Part shown: positions 1-11,310 of the stretch, piece by piece
Numbering within the stretch: position 1 is the first letter of the stretch
Layout: each line of letters begins with the position of its first letter
Assembly (NCBI GenBank): GCA_037176725.1
Contig: JAZBRS010000074.1
Coordinates: forward strand, 64,484,001-64,548,000
Reading direction: 5' to 3'
From: Posidonia oceanica
Lineage: Eukaryota; Streptophyta; Magnoliopsida; Alismatales; Posidoniaceae
Length of the DNA: 64,000 nt
Notes under the pieces: generated by a model
Databases searched by the model: none
What the model was told of the DNA's origin: nothing
Seen by the model: the letters and a program-made list of their open reading frames with translations, nothing else
Program-made: the position numbers and the translations under genes

Positions 1-396
1 ATTGAAACCATTCCTAAAATGTAATGACAAATGCATATCAAGAAGTTAATGGGGTGGGAATAATCCATGTTATAGGACTGAGTACCCCTATGTAGGACTC
101 ACACTGTTGTTTTTCTTTTTTTCTTATAGGTACAGATTAAGCTCTAATCTTAATATCTACATGTAACCAAGAATCACCTTAGAGTCCTTTCACACTCTCC
201 TTCAGAAACGATGTAATATTTTGGGCACACGAATTTTGTAACTTCATTCCTACTTAATACTATTAATTCATAATTTGTAGGTTTGGCTTTTGCCACTATC
301 ACGTTTGGAACAAAACAAAAAGTGTACTTCATGTCATAAGTTTGAGTCTAGGAATGAAACAGTTCATGAACTAATATAGGAAGTTGCTGAGAATAC

Positions 397-807
397 CTCT
401 AGATCCTGGTTGGCTTCATGGACACATTGTGCACGCAAGCAATATGTGACAGCCAACTGATGGTGTAATAAATCTTTCCCAACATAATCACCAGAAATAT
501 CATTCTGTACAAAAGGCATCCAATAATCAACAAAATTGCCATTAATATTGTGGATCTTTGGAAAAAGGTGAAAAAATGAACTCACAAGCAAGAAGATAGC
601 TTCAGACAGACACTGAATACAGCTCTGTAACCCATCAACGCCAGATGCTCTTAGAGATTTGCCCATAATGACAAGTATTTTTGCCCTTTGCAAAAAGTAT
701 TCCTTTGTAACATAAATATCTTGGAGGAGAATATCAGCTATTTTTCTTTGCATTGCCTGGCAAAGATTTGGATTTTGAGCAGCTATTTCTTCATAAGCAA
801 AAAGCTC
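397..807 (-). CDS. ESP: Separase exon 10
   Basis: One hundred and thirty-seven codons, acceptor CTTGCAG, donor GAG|GTATTC. It holds the most diagnostic segment in the window: ELFAYEEIAAQNPNLCQAMQ, GKSLRASGVDGLQSC, CLSEAI and HQLAVTYCLRAQCVHEA. Bases 1-396 to the left read as intron 10, AT-rich with no recognisable exon. Confidence 0.88.
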
Positions 808-3800
808 CTGCAAGTGACAACATAATAATCAATTCAAAGTAACCTCTGTCAGCAAGAAGAACACTATGAAAACAGTAATTCAAAAAGAAGATCAAGATGT
901 AGACAAAACCTGCTCCAATATCATGCCTATGGTCTTCTTTGACATTGCTGAAACATGACTTGATAGAAAAGAATACAAAAATGGAACATCATCCACGGTG
1001 CTCGACTCCTTGATATCTTTCCACATTATCTAAACATTCCAGAAGATGTAAAATAATCAAAACATGCACAGACTCTTTGACATAAACAGTGGCATTTCTA
1101 TGCATACCTTAACCCATTGATTCACCAAGTTGATGGGGCTAATCAGAGAGTTCAAAATATTTCTTGCAGCAGCCCAGCTTAAAAGACTATTTACCATAAG
1201 ATCACACACATTGACATCATCACAACAGCATAGAACACCAACAATGGCAGCACTTTTTTCACAGGCATCTGCTATAACATCTTTGATAGCATCTTCAGAT
1301 GAAGTGATGTTGTGGCTGCCCTTGATTTCAACTAGATACATCTGGCAAAGAAGCTTGACATGGGCCCACACTGCTGTACAACTTAAATGCAAGGCTACAG
1401 ATGCCTAAAGGAAGAAAAGTGAGGAAAAATAAGGATTAATGAGAGGGCTAACAATGAAAGAATAGAAACCATGTAAAACAGCTCTGCCTTGTGGGGATAT
1501 TTTCCATTTTTATCTCCATTTGGCACTTAACTACGAAAGTAACAGTGGCACAAAATTGAAATTGCATCAATTTCAGGTGTTCATTCTTCTCTATCATATG
1601 GGCCCCACAATGGGGGTGCTGCCTCATCAAAGTATCTAACCATTATTGCAGGTCAAATTTTTAAAGATAGACAATTATTACATTGCACATGATAAAAAAA
1701 ATAGTTGCAAATCAAACGATAATAAATTTACACTAATCTTCTAAATTGGTGAGAGTTTTACATCCGCAAGACATTTGCTTTAGTTCCATTGCAATGCATT
1801 CTAACCACCACAAGGTAGACATACCTAAGCAGCTGGCTGTGGTAACAAAAGTCGATATATTATCCAACAACATGCAATATTTGTAAAGTGGTTTATGTCA
1901 ACCTGAATAAGACGTAAATTCCTAGCAACATAAGATACAAATTCTAAATAAGACTCTATGCCTGGATACACAATAAAAATTCCTAGATATATGCATCAAA
2001 GAGAAGGAGCTTTGACTTTAATTTAGTTAGTGTAGAAGAACTTTCTAGGTTTGTTCAGAAGTTATGAAAAATCAGAGTCCTTTTGATACAAATGAAGGTT
2101 AGATGTTTGTATATGGTACATCTTCTAATTAATGATGACTGCATATTCCACAGGCATGTGCCACTATAACTACATGCTTTCTGCCACATGCCCTGCCTCA
2201 TCCAGAAACATACCACACATGTGAATACAAAATAGGTGCCCTCACATATTGAAATCGAATAATTGATGTGACCAAGAAAGATTATCTACCTGTTCCACCT
2301 GCTTGATATTGTACAATGATGCTCCAATGTTATAAAGTGAGGAAATGAGAAACTTTAGCTCCTGGGGCTTGACCCATTCACTTGAAATCAGATTACTGAT
2401 CCAGGTTTCAATGTTCTGGATTGAGAGAGAACAAATTAATGTTAACAGCAATTGAGAACTACCAGGCAGTTTCAAGAAACAATTGCTACAAAATAAAGAA
2501 TAAAACCTTTCGCTTCCTGTTGGTCCCAAGGGAGATTCTTAAAGCAGCAACTGTAGCAATAAGCAATGATCCACGGCTCTGATTCAACCGCTCCTTTTGC
2601 TTTTCAGTTGCTTCAGTAGATCTATGCAAGAAAAATTCAATAGATTACTTCAAAATGATCATGTTCCTTCCAAAAAGAAGATTCAAAATCAGCAAAATTT
2701 ATGCATTCGTAATTTATAAATAGTAAAGGACAATAACTGCAATAGCCTGATCATACATCTCCAAATGTTACCATGTGAAAGAAAGACAAGATGTATGTAC
2801 CTGTCCATTTCAAAATACAAATCATGGAACTGATGAAACATGTCATGAATATAAACTATGTTTGGTGAAAATTGAACAGCTTTCCCTTGAGAAACCATGT
2901 CTTTCCAAGCTATGCTTACACAATTCCCTAATAACTTGCATGTGAACTCCAGAGCACTGAAACAAGAGAATAAGGAAAGCTTCCCATGCCCCTGTTGGCA
3001 AGCACTAAAAATTGCAGACACCTGATCTGTAGATACTATGTACTTTGCATCCTTAAATGACATGTTAGAGAACACTAAGTCCTGATGCTCAGAGTTTTGG
3101 AGTTTACATGCAAGAATATCTAATGAACTGGATAAAATTGGATCACAATCTCGACTGTTAAGCAAATGTGTAAAAGCAGACCCATCATCTGAATGTCCAG
3201 AATGCTTAGCCAGATTACTGCTGGCCGAAAAATATAACCCGACAGCATAAAGTTTAAAGATCGAGGTAACTGTTGGCAAACCCTGGAGAAAAAGAATACA
3301 ATTGCAAACTAACTCAGGCACTAATAATAGTATGTACCAAATATTTCAATATACTAAATACATGATATGTACCTCAACATGATCATGGCCTACACTAGAT
3401 AGAATCTTGAAAGCATCTTTAGATATATCCATTCTTGCACCAGAGCAACTCTCAGCACAGTAGCAAATAAATTCAAAAAAGTCATTTACATTGTATACTA
3501 CATCAACCTGCCAAGATAACCAGGTGAGGTGAAATATCCAGATAAAATAGAAGAATCCATGGGAACAAATACTACAGACTAAAAATAGGACTCAAAAAAC
3601 ATAATTATTACCAACCAATGTATTTTCTTTTCGACTCCCAGATCCTTGGCAACTAATCGGGCAACTAGTAATGACTTTTCTTTTCCATGTTTTATGTTAT
3701 TTAATTGGGAAAAAATATAAACATGACCTCAACATGTACATATACGCCTTACATTGTGTTTCCTTCTTACTTCATTTTTTGAAGGAAAGAAAGAATTCTC

Positions 3801-6800
3801 ATCAATCCTAATATATGAAAATCCAGAAGAAAGTTTTACAAGCCCTGAGAAAACCTAAGGAAATAAAAAATTACACGCTAAATCAGCCCATGCATTTCCC
3901 CTCAAATCACCCCAACCCTTTTCTCAAGAAAGCAAGGAAGCCCTGCAATTATCCAGACCCATTATGATGAAAATCAGCTCATTATTAGATATCATCCTTT
4001 TTCTCATCAACCAAATATTTCAGCAGCAGGCCAAAAGAATCATTTTGATTTATTGCCTCTACTTTGTATCACCTATTCCTCTTATCTCTCTATGGAAGCA
4101 CTCCCACATTCCATGGAAATCATCAAAGTCCAGTTTGATTTACAGCTTCTCTCCCAAAGATCAACAATTTTACTCAAAGTGCAATCAAAAAAACAAAAGG
4201 TTCAAATCCTCCAGGTGTTGTTGACAAAAGATACAAACGATTCTTTTAGTGACTCTACTAGAAACTATGCAAAGATTGTCATAATTCAATGTATGAACAT
4301 GATAGTGATACAATGTGACAAAAGATGACTAGTATTACAAACGAAGTATGTCTTTGAATACTATGATTGGTTGGCTTCTGAAGTTTCATACCTCTATTCC
4401 ATTTTCCTTTTTTGCTTTTTTGTGAAGATCATACCTCTATATTAGAAAGCTTGTATGCATGGATCTAATTAGTCAATTTATTTAAAAAACGAAATTCCCA
4501 ATCTAGTCTCCCAAGATTAGTTGCTTAAGGTTGATGTCGCTACTCGAGCAAATTGGAAATTGTTGATTGGTTGGCTTCTAAAGTTTCATACCTCTATTTC
4601 ATTTTCTTTTTTTTTACTTTTTTGTGAAGATGATATATCTCTATATTAGAAAGCGTGTATGCATGGATCTAATTAGTCAATTTATTTAAAAAAGGAAATT
4701 CCCAATCTAGTCGCCTAGGATTAGCTGCTTAAGGTCGATCTTGCTACTCAAGCAAATTGGAAATTGTTGTCAACTAGCCATCTAGCCCATAATTTTCAAT
4801 ATTATATTCATAAAACTCTTGCTTTGGGTTTTCATATAAATAATAAATCTCATAATTTCTCAAAAAAATTCATAAAATCTAACCAATATGGAGCCGACCT
4901 TAGAGATTCTTTTCATCCCATATTCAATAGTATTTTATGATCGCCAACTAGCATGACATGACATCTTCTAAACATTGATGCCAAATTATTCAACAAAAGA
5001 ACCAGACGTAACACATTAAAGACCATTTGACAAAATAAACTAATACATGTCATACAATGTACTGACATCTATGGTAGAGAAGTTAAATACAACTAGAAGC
5101 TGGAATTGATAAACCATATGAGACATAAAACTTTCCTCAACGCTACACTAATTGAAGTAGGCAATATTGTGTCGTCTTTGAATTTTGTAAGTTCCAATAT
5201 GACTTCCATATAAATTTTCACATTCACATGATTTTATGATTCTTTTTGCAAATCTAATCAACAAAACCTTATTCTCACATGGCATCATTTTATTTTGTTT
5301 CAGAACTTGATTTACACACTCAAGCAATAAATGAACCTTCTGACTATTGTTTTTGTTCTTACTTTTCCTCAAGATCAATGTTTTAAAAAAACAGAAAACG
5401 ACCTCTACACGGATTGAGTCTCTAAACATTTTTTTAAAAAACAGGATTTTAAACGAGGGTTTAATGAAAAGATGGTCAAAATAAAAAATAAAAAAAGGTA
5501 AAAATAAATGTAATACACACATAACCAACAAAATTCAACAAATTACCGCAATATATGGAATTATCATTCAAACACAAGTAACTTAATTCAAAAACATAGC
5601 TTGAATATGTATAATTACCATTCAACCACAATAATTCAAAAGATTAATTAAATAAACAAATAAGTACCTAGACAATCAAATTATGCCAATGACAAGAAAT
5701 CATTAACATTATATTAAAAAACAATCGTTTTTACTCAAAAAATGATGTCATATAAAAACACTTAAATGGAGTTTAAACAGATGTTTGTTCCATTTTATGG
5801 AAAAATACTTAAGATCAACCAATTTAGTGATGATATTATGTGAGAATTGTTTATATTTTATAACCTATATGAGTTATTGCTTTCACAAATATAGAACCAT
5901 TGTCTTGTGTAAACAAGGATTGACTCAATGAGGTCTTGGTGGCACACTGCCAACATGACACTAACAGTTATTTTATCAGCATGGTAACTGAAAGTTTAAT
6001 AGCCATGCATGGCCATGGACAATGCCCAATCAACTATTGGTCACAACTTACAAGCCATGTGGAGTCAATTATTTGTTGTCTTATTTTTGTGATTTACGTG
6101 TTCCCTTAGTTTAAGATTGATATGGGCCCCTGCTCGGCTGCGGGCTCAACCTTTGATGGTCCCTACTTGATCAGCCCAATCAATAAGGCCCATGGACAGA
6201 TAATGACCCAGCTCATGGGCTTACCTACCACTACCTAGTTATAAATACCCCTCCACTCAAGGACCAAGGAATGCATTAACTCTCTTACACTCAAAACCTA
6301 ATCTCCACCCCCAACAATTACTTACTTGGGCATGGGAGGGATCCCGACCAGCTAGGCAACGCCCTTTGACTGCTTGTCCTTTAACTCCTCAAGCTCATCC
6401 CAGACATGCTCGCGTCAACCTCCTCGCCGATATCACACCGACCAGTCCGAAGCATGCCAACCTCTCCATTGACCGAGTCCACTAGCTAACGAGTGTGCCA
6501 GCACAGCAATGTTCAAGGGGCAAGATCAAAGATGTATTTCATTTACGTAACAATTTCAAGCATTCCTTGGTATGTATATTATATAGGTATGGCAGGCTAT
6601 ATGAGTTTAACTTTGCTAGAGTGGGATTGCTGCAGGTAAAAAGAGAATCACAATTGATATGTTACGAGATATAACCATACTTGACGAACATGCCACATAA
6701 GAATCGAATTAGGGTGTTCCTCTTAGTGATAGACTATGCCCAACCTTGGGCATGACAGAGAATGAACGAATGTGAAGCATTGTACATCTTCATTACCGAG

Positions 6801-8987
6801 GAACCATGCATCAATACTAGGATTCAGTGAAAAGCAAGCAATGGTTCTCATATTTTACCAGACAATGAAAGTAAAGAAGTGTAAGAGACTAGGGTAATGT
6901 TTACCAGACAATGTAAGTAAAGAAGTGTAAGAGACTAGGGTAATGTTAATGATATGTAGGAGCTTCAATATGCACATATACGGAATTACTTTTTGAAATA
7001 AAATCACTGACAGTCTTTTTTTCCCCCTCTTACACCAACATGGATTAGGTATTCCTCCTTGTAGATGCATCCATTAGTATTGTTTAAACATGTCATACCT
7101 TGTAAGACGATTCTCTCTAAATTTATCCTCAATCATACACAAACCTTATCTCAAATGTATTGTTTTATTCATTTCTTAAGTGTTGAAATATTGGCTATTG
7201 CCTAACATTCTTTTTTATTTGATGACCAACTGGTCATATGTAATTATGGATGTCTATAAGACATTCTAATGAATCTTAATGATCTAAAACTCTAATATTT
7301 TACTACTTTTTGGGATTTGTGACCAAACAATGTTATACCCTTTAATTCCTCCAAATACCAAACTTACATTTTCTATGTATTTGGTTTTTAGTCCAAAGAT
7401 AAATCCTTTGGATTTTGATTGCTAAAATGAAATCCTTTGGATTCCAAGGGTATCAGTCAACAATTCCAATGCAACATTAACCTTTATGTTAGCTTTGTCC
7501 ACTGAGCTTATATCTGCCAACAACCAACCATGGGAGTATGAAACCTCTTCTTGAATTTCTTTAATGAGCTCTTCAATGACCAAAACAAAAACATAAAAGC
7601 TTAAAGCTGATCCTTACTGTGGATCGATGTCTATCAAGCAACAGAGAAGGCAAGTACCTTGCATTTGCATAAAATTGATCCTAAGGAGAATCTTAGCATG
7701 TCCAGTATGATCAAGTATCTGTCTTCCCACTTCAAGTCAAAGGAGGAGCATATTCTACGAGACATCTGTCATCACACACATGAAATAATCAACAATTGCT
7801 CGATGGTACTCCTAATATATAGCTTGTTGAAAGTTATTTACAGATAAATATGATATCTGCACCTTTGGCAACTGATCTCTCAAGGATGATTTCAAGCATT
7901 CCTGCAAGGTCATCATACAGAACTGCAGCACTAGATTTACATCGAAACACATGGCTTCCCCGGATAAGACAAGTGAGCATTTGTACAAAGCATTCACAAG
8001 TGCTGATTGGTACTTCCCATACACATCTGTATCTAGAACTCTACAAAACAGTTCAGAGGACACACATCAAAAACAGGCCTAGTAACTACCCAGGGCGATG
8101 GAAAAGGAAAATTCACCATGGTAGTAGAAAATGCAAAACTAAAACTGTCAGAGCTTTCACAAACCAAAAACAATTTAAAAATAAAACCTGAGCCATGGCT
8201 GCAACTCTTCGACAATAGCAATAATCCGACCGTACGAAGCACCATCCTTCGTCTTGCTCTTGAAACTACACCCAACAATGCTCACTGCAACCTCCACAAC
8301 CAGCACAGCAAGCTCAGGATCATCACTGTCAACACTCCCACCAGAGAATGCAGGAAGAAAACGACCACCCCCCTTCCCTACTTTCCCCCTAACTCCCCTT
8401 TTCGCAACGGGACCAGCCGAATTCACCACGGAAGCAAGGCTCTCGAGAAGAGAAAACGCCATTTCTTCCGCCTCAGCATACCTCCCGCAAACCTCCAAGC
8501 AACAAACCAATCGACTCCTCTGCAAGTGCACCGAGTAGGATTTCCCCACCAGGCACGGCATAATGCATTCCAGACAATCGAGAGCAAGCTCATATACACA
8601 TAAGAGCTCATCAACCCCCTCCCCTTCCACTCCCTCTCCTCCTCCTCCTCCCCCTCCACCGCGATCTCCGCTTCCCTTGGACAGGTTCCTGATGATGGAA
8701 GGCAAGAGCTTCAGAATTTGGGAGAGGAATGGGAGGAACTGCTTCGCGAGGGAGCGGAGGTGTGCGGCGCCGTTGTCGGCCTCCTCGTCGTTCTTCTTCT
8801 TCTTTCGGGTGGTGGTTTTCTTCTTCTTCTTGGTGGTGGTGGTGGTGGTGGTGGTGGTGGGGTCGTGGGAGTCGAGGGGGACGAGGTCGGCGAATGGGAG
8901 GAGGAAGGAGGAGATCTGGCGGTAGAGGCCTCTGTGGGAAGAGCTGTTCGAGAGGGCTGCGATCATGGAGGATGAATCGGGCGCCAT
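397..8987 (-). CDS. ESP: Separase (C50 cysteine protease), exons 1-10; gene continues past the left edge
   Basis: Separase cleaves the cohesin kleisin to release sister chromatids at anaphase. Ten exons were read on the minus strand: 8188-8987, 7863-8040, 7658-7765, 3373-3507, 2801-3282, 2507-2621, 2290-2415, 1108-1404, 910-1029 and 397-807. All joins keep frame at GT-AG borders and give about 924 codons. Plant separases are roughly 2,200 residues, so this is the helical N-terminal part. The catalytic His/Cys domain must lie left of base 1. Recognition rests on plant-separase-like blocks: a start rich in S/L with LLPFADL, the CGRYAEAEE segment, ICSSF at the exon 3 start, and in exon 10 the blocks LFAYEEIAAQNPNLC, GLQSCIQCLSEAI and HQLAVTYCLRA. 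No in-frame stop was found, so the gene looks intact here. Family assignment is from memory of the Arabidopsis protein, not a search. Confidence 0.88.
910..1029 (-). CDS. ESP: Separase exon 9
   Basis: Forty codons, acceptor GTTTAG, donor CAG|GTTTTG. Encodes IMWKDIKESSTVDDVPFLYS and ends IGMILEQ. Joins exons 8 and 10 in phase 0. Confidence 0.82.
1108..1404 (-). CDS. ESP: Separase exon 8
   Basis: Ninety-nine codons from ASVALHLSCTAVWAHVKLLC to NLVNQWVK. Acceptor TCCTTTAG, donor AAG|GTATGC. The A-S-x-A-L-x-L-x-C start followed by a W and LLCQM matches the plant separase pattern I remember. Confidence 0.85.
2290..2415 (-). CDS. ESP: Separase exon 7
   Basis: Forty-two codons. Acceptor CAATCCAG, donor CAG|GTAGAT. 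Encodes NIETWISNLISSEWVKPQEL and LYNIGASLYNIKQVEQ. A competing donor CAG|GTGGAA lies three codons earlier, so the last three residues are less certain. Confidence 0.82.
2507..2621 (-). CDS. ESP: Separase exon 6
   Basis: Starts after TTGCATAG, completes the Arg codon split in exon 5, and encodes STEATEKQKERLNQSRGSLL then AALRISLGTNRKRK. Donor AAG|GTTTTA. The charged, probably exposed segment falls between two helical blocks. Confidence 0.82.
2801..3282 (-). CDS. ESP: Separase exon 5
   Basis: The longest internal exon, 160 codons plus two bases. Acceptor TTCTCCAG, donor ACAG|GTACAT. It runs from GLPTVTSIFKLYAVG to DLYFEMD. The text is helical and rich in Ser, Leu and Cys, without a catalytic motif, as expected for the regulatory half. 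Confidence 0.85.
3373..3507 (-). CDS. ESP: Separase exon 4
   Basis: Forty-five codons, acceptor CTTGGCAG and donor GAG|GTACAT. It encodes VDVVYNVNDFFEFICYCAES and ends GHDHVE. The cysteine-rich ICYCAESC block resembles the corresponding part of plant separases. It joins exon 3 in phase 0. Confidence 0.8.
4365..4769. repeat. 200-bp tandem duplication in separase intron 3
   Basis: Two direct copies, 4365-4564 and 4565-4769. Both begin GATTGGTTGGCTTCT and end at AAATTGGAAATTGTTG. They differ at scattered sites and by small indels in a T-run, so the duplication is not recent. Confidence 0.85.
6117..6535. mobile_element. Possible LTR-like remnant in intron 3
   Basis: A GC-richer island in AT-rich intron. 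It has GGGCCC near the start, a TATAAATA box near 6240 followed by a CT- and A-rich stretch, and a C-rich second half. This looks like a plant LTR promoter and leader. I could not fix TG...CA ends or a target duplication, so it may be another kind of repeat. Confidence 0.3.
6855..6946. repeat. 46-bp tandem duplication
   Basis: Copies at 6855-6900 and 6901-6946, both starting TTACCAGACAATG and ending AGGGTAATGT. They differ at one visible site (AAAG versus TAAG), suggesting a fairly young duplication. Confidence 0.9.
7422..7613 (-). pseudogene. Non-LTR retrotransposon reverse transcriptase fragment
   Basis: Sixty-three codons, open from GSALSFYVFVLVIEELIKEI to GIQRISF, then TAG. The pattern resembles plant RTE-type LINE reverse transcriptase around the G-S-x-L-S-P-x-L-F block and the YADD box, which here reads LLADI and so has lost the catalytic aspartate pair. 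It lies inside separase intron 3 on the same strand as the gene. No other part of a LINE could be placed beside it. Confidence 0.5.
7658..7765 (-). CDS. ESP: Separase exon 3
   Basis: Thirty-six codons between acceptor GATGACAG and donor AAG|GTACTT. It encodes MSRRICSSFDLKWEDR and ends LCKCK. The frame joins exactly to exon 2 and, across the long intron 3, to exon 4. Too short to stand out as an open frame, so it was found by splice and frame logic. Confidence 0.8.
7863..8040 (-). CDS. ESP: Separase exon 2
   Basis: Acceptor TTTTGTAG and donor AAAG|GTGCAG. It restores the Arg codon split with exon 1 and continues VLDTDVYGKYQSALVNAL. This helical repeat segment is typical of the separase N-terminal superhelix. 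Confidence 0.87.
8188..8987 (-). CDS. ESP: Separase exon 1 (start codon)
   Basis: The exon opens with MAPDSSSMIAAL and has 266 codons plus two bases; the donor is CAG|GTTTTA. A second Met at residue 8 could also start. Residues about 44-69 are a Thr, Lys, Thr, Lys, acidic low-complexity run coded partly by a GGT/ACC microsatellite, and residues 110-117 are poly-Gly. The folded part resumes with VDELLCVYELALDCLE, and the exon ends in VEELQPWL. The low-complexity insert is not expected to be conserved. Confidence 0.88.
8831..8861. repeat. GGT/ACC microsatellite inside separase exon 1
   Basis: About ten GGT triplets on the plus strand, read as poly-Thr on the coding strand. TTC-rich runs coding Lys flank it. 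Expected to vary in length between individuals. Confidence 0.95.
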
Positions 8988-9110
8988 GGCAGAGGAGAGG
9001 AGAGGAGAGGAGGGAGAATGGGGGACATGGAGTGAAGTGGGAAGGCGCGAGGTCTGTGTTTTGAAGTGTTCTTTTCGTTTTCGGGGTGGGAAGGAAATGG
9101 AAGATGAAAC
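8988..9110 (-). promoter_or_regulatory. Separase 5' flank: pyrimidine-rich leader
   Basis: On the coding strand the bases just upstream of the ATG are CTCTCC repeats, a common type of plant leader. I see no convincing TATA box within 100 bases. The transcription start is inferred only. Confidence 0.4.
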
Positions 9111-10297
9111 CCTTTCTTCCTTTCTTTCTTTTTAACCTTTTTCTCCTGATGAAATGATTATTATTATCTTTTTTGCTCTTTTCCTAATGGGTTGGGGCCT
9201 GGGGGTGATGTAATTATTATCTTTTTTTGTCCTATGCTCTCTAATGAAATTTGAAAATAATAATTATCAGAATGAAATTATTTTTATAGAAACACCTTCA
9301 TAAATATATTTATTACACATGTTCCCTCATAAATTCATATACACACTTGTACTCCTATAAAATCATGATATTTACACATAAAAATGTGCATCGCTATGGA
9401 TAAAAGAAGAAAGTCATATATGTGATCTATTATAATCCTATTCGATTGTAAATGTACCGTAAAAAATAATTCTCATATTTGAATTGTTGGACCTAAATAT
9501 AATTTCTCTAAAAACATATTAATTCTATACTTAGACAATCATTCTTTTGAATCATTCTTAGAAGTTGACTTTTACTATAATGTGTAGAATCTTATTTGGT
9601 AAAAATAAAAACATATTAATTCTATACTTTAACAATCATGTCAATAAACTAGTGTACCCTCGTTCTTGACCTAAAGTCTTAAGAACTATTGGTGGTATTT
9701 ATGTAAATTAATGATAATATCACATAAATACATGAATCTTACAAGGAAAGATTGGAAGAGAAGAAAAAACAAAACCTATAGCTTCTAGTACTCTATTTGG
9801 AACAATTTTTAGGTGTTTTGAACTTTTACTAGAATCTACACCATAGAATTTGACCAAAAACTAAATCAAATGCACCCTAAAACTTTAAAATGCCTGCCAT
9901 TTGATTTGTCTTGATAGATATTTAATGCCTATGCTATTGACAATACTTTGATTTCATAACTTTAGGATATAAGCTTCAAAAGTAAAATGCAATATATGGA
10001 TATTTATTTATACAATTAGATTAGTTACACATAAAAATTTAGGCCATTTAGAAATTTCTAACGTATAAATCTATTAACAAACAAATACAATGGTTTTCTA
10101 TGAGCTACAATAAATCAAAATTAACATACCTTAAATTCTTAAGCAATAAGTTTAAGATTGAATTTTTACTTAAATATACCCTAGTGAATAGAGATGACAT
10201 CTAATGCTTTAGATTTTTAATTTAGTGGTTAGACATCAAGGTATAAAAAAGTGTCTTCAAATCTTTTAAATGAAGACATTTCTTTATTACAGTTGAT

Positions 10298-10319
10298 CAC
10301 ACACACACACACACACACA
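10298..10319. repeat. (CA)n microsatellite
   Basis: Eleven uninterrupted CA units in AT-rich intergenic DNA. Confidence 0.97.
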
Positions 10320-10854
10320 TCCTTGCTTAAGATATTAGAGGACATTTGTTTATATCTCAATCTATAGACATTAGATTAAAAATATAAACCGTTAGATATC
10401 CAAAAGATACCTATAAATGAAATTTTGAGTGATTTTGGAACTTCTAGCTTAAGAATCTAAAATTTGTTAATTATGGTTCATTATAGCTTATTATAATTCA
10501 TAGGAAATCATTGTATTTGTATATGAATAGGTCTCGATGTTAGAAATTTTTAAAGGACCTGAGCTTTTGTTTGTACCTAATTCTAATTGATGTAGATTCT
10601 AATCCATTAATTGGATTTTGGTTTTGAAACTTTCACCTTAAAGATCTAATAATCGTTACTTTAAAACCATTGAAATTTTCATTTATATTTATAAATTAGA
10701 AGTTTCTAAATAACTTGAATTTTTGTTTATACATAATCTAAATGATGTACATCAAGATCTATGGGGTGGATTTTGAATTTGAACTCTTAACATGTATTTT
10801 AAGAGTTGTCATTAAAATACTAAAATGAGGACAATATGTATCCCGGAGATTCTC

Positions 10855-10884
10855 TCCATACATACATACATACATATATATATA
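10855..10884. repeat. (CATA)n/(TA)n microsatellite
   Basis: About five CATA units run into TATATATATA. Confidence 0.95.
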
Positions 10885-11163
10885 CGGAACAGTTCAGTTA
10901 CAAACTTATCCTTAAAACAATGAAATAAGCCACTAATCTCATCCCTTAGATCTCTTAATCAAAGCATCTTATCTAATTCACTTTAAAACAAATGTGGTGA
11001 CGTTAACCCTCCCGACCTCGTTTTCTGCGTGATCTCTTTCCTTTAAACAAAAAAACCCCTCAAACTCTCTCCCATTCCCCCACAAAAATCTCTTCCCAAA
11101 CCTAAATCGCCCCCGACGATCACTACCGACGATTTCACCTCTCTCACGTCGTTCAAGTTGGGC

Positions 11164-11310
11164 ACTACCGATGATCTCCGGACTCACTCCCGACGATCCC
11201 CTCGGAAGTTACCGACGATCTCCGGACTCACTCCCGTCATTCTCCTCGGGTGCTACCGACGATGTCCGGACTCACTGCTGACGATCTTCGGACTCACTCC
11301 CGATGATCTA
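11164..11310. repeat. Left subterminal repeats of the Mutator-like element
   Basis: About three diverged copies of a roughly 57-bp unit containing ACCGACGATCTCCGGACTCA. They are CG-rich against the AT-rich surroundings, as in subterminal transposase-binding or promoter regions of MULEs. Confidence 0.7.

Larger units (their letters stand above)
3508..7657 (-). other. Separase intron 3 (about 4.2 kb)
   Basis: This intron is far longer than its neighbours, which are about 75 to 550 bases. It is AT-rich and holds a LINE reverse-transcriptase remnant, a 200-bp tandem duplication, a 46-bp tandem duplication and a GC-richer LTR-like island. The rest shows nothing I can name. The open frames inside are short and lack family features. 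Confidence 0.7.
9111..11100. other. AT-rich intergenic region without genes
   Basis: About 2 kb of AT-rich sequence between the separase start and the Mutator-like element. It holds two microsatellites and no credible coding frame on either strand. Nothing else was recognised. Confidence 0.7.

Noticed and set aside
1..396. Further separase exon at the left edge
   Set aside because: No open segment with an acceptor and family-like text. It reads as intron 10.
5148..5531. 127-codon minus-strand frame in separase intron 3
   Set aside because: Phe/Leu/Lys-rich text in AT-rich DNA, not flanked by splice sites that fit the gene. The neighbouring exons join exactly without it.
8118..9064. Plus-strand frames opposite separase exon 1
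   Set aside because: They are antisense shadows of exon 1 and its microsatellite. The minus strand has splice sites, start and family similarity.
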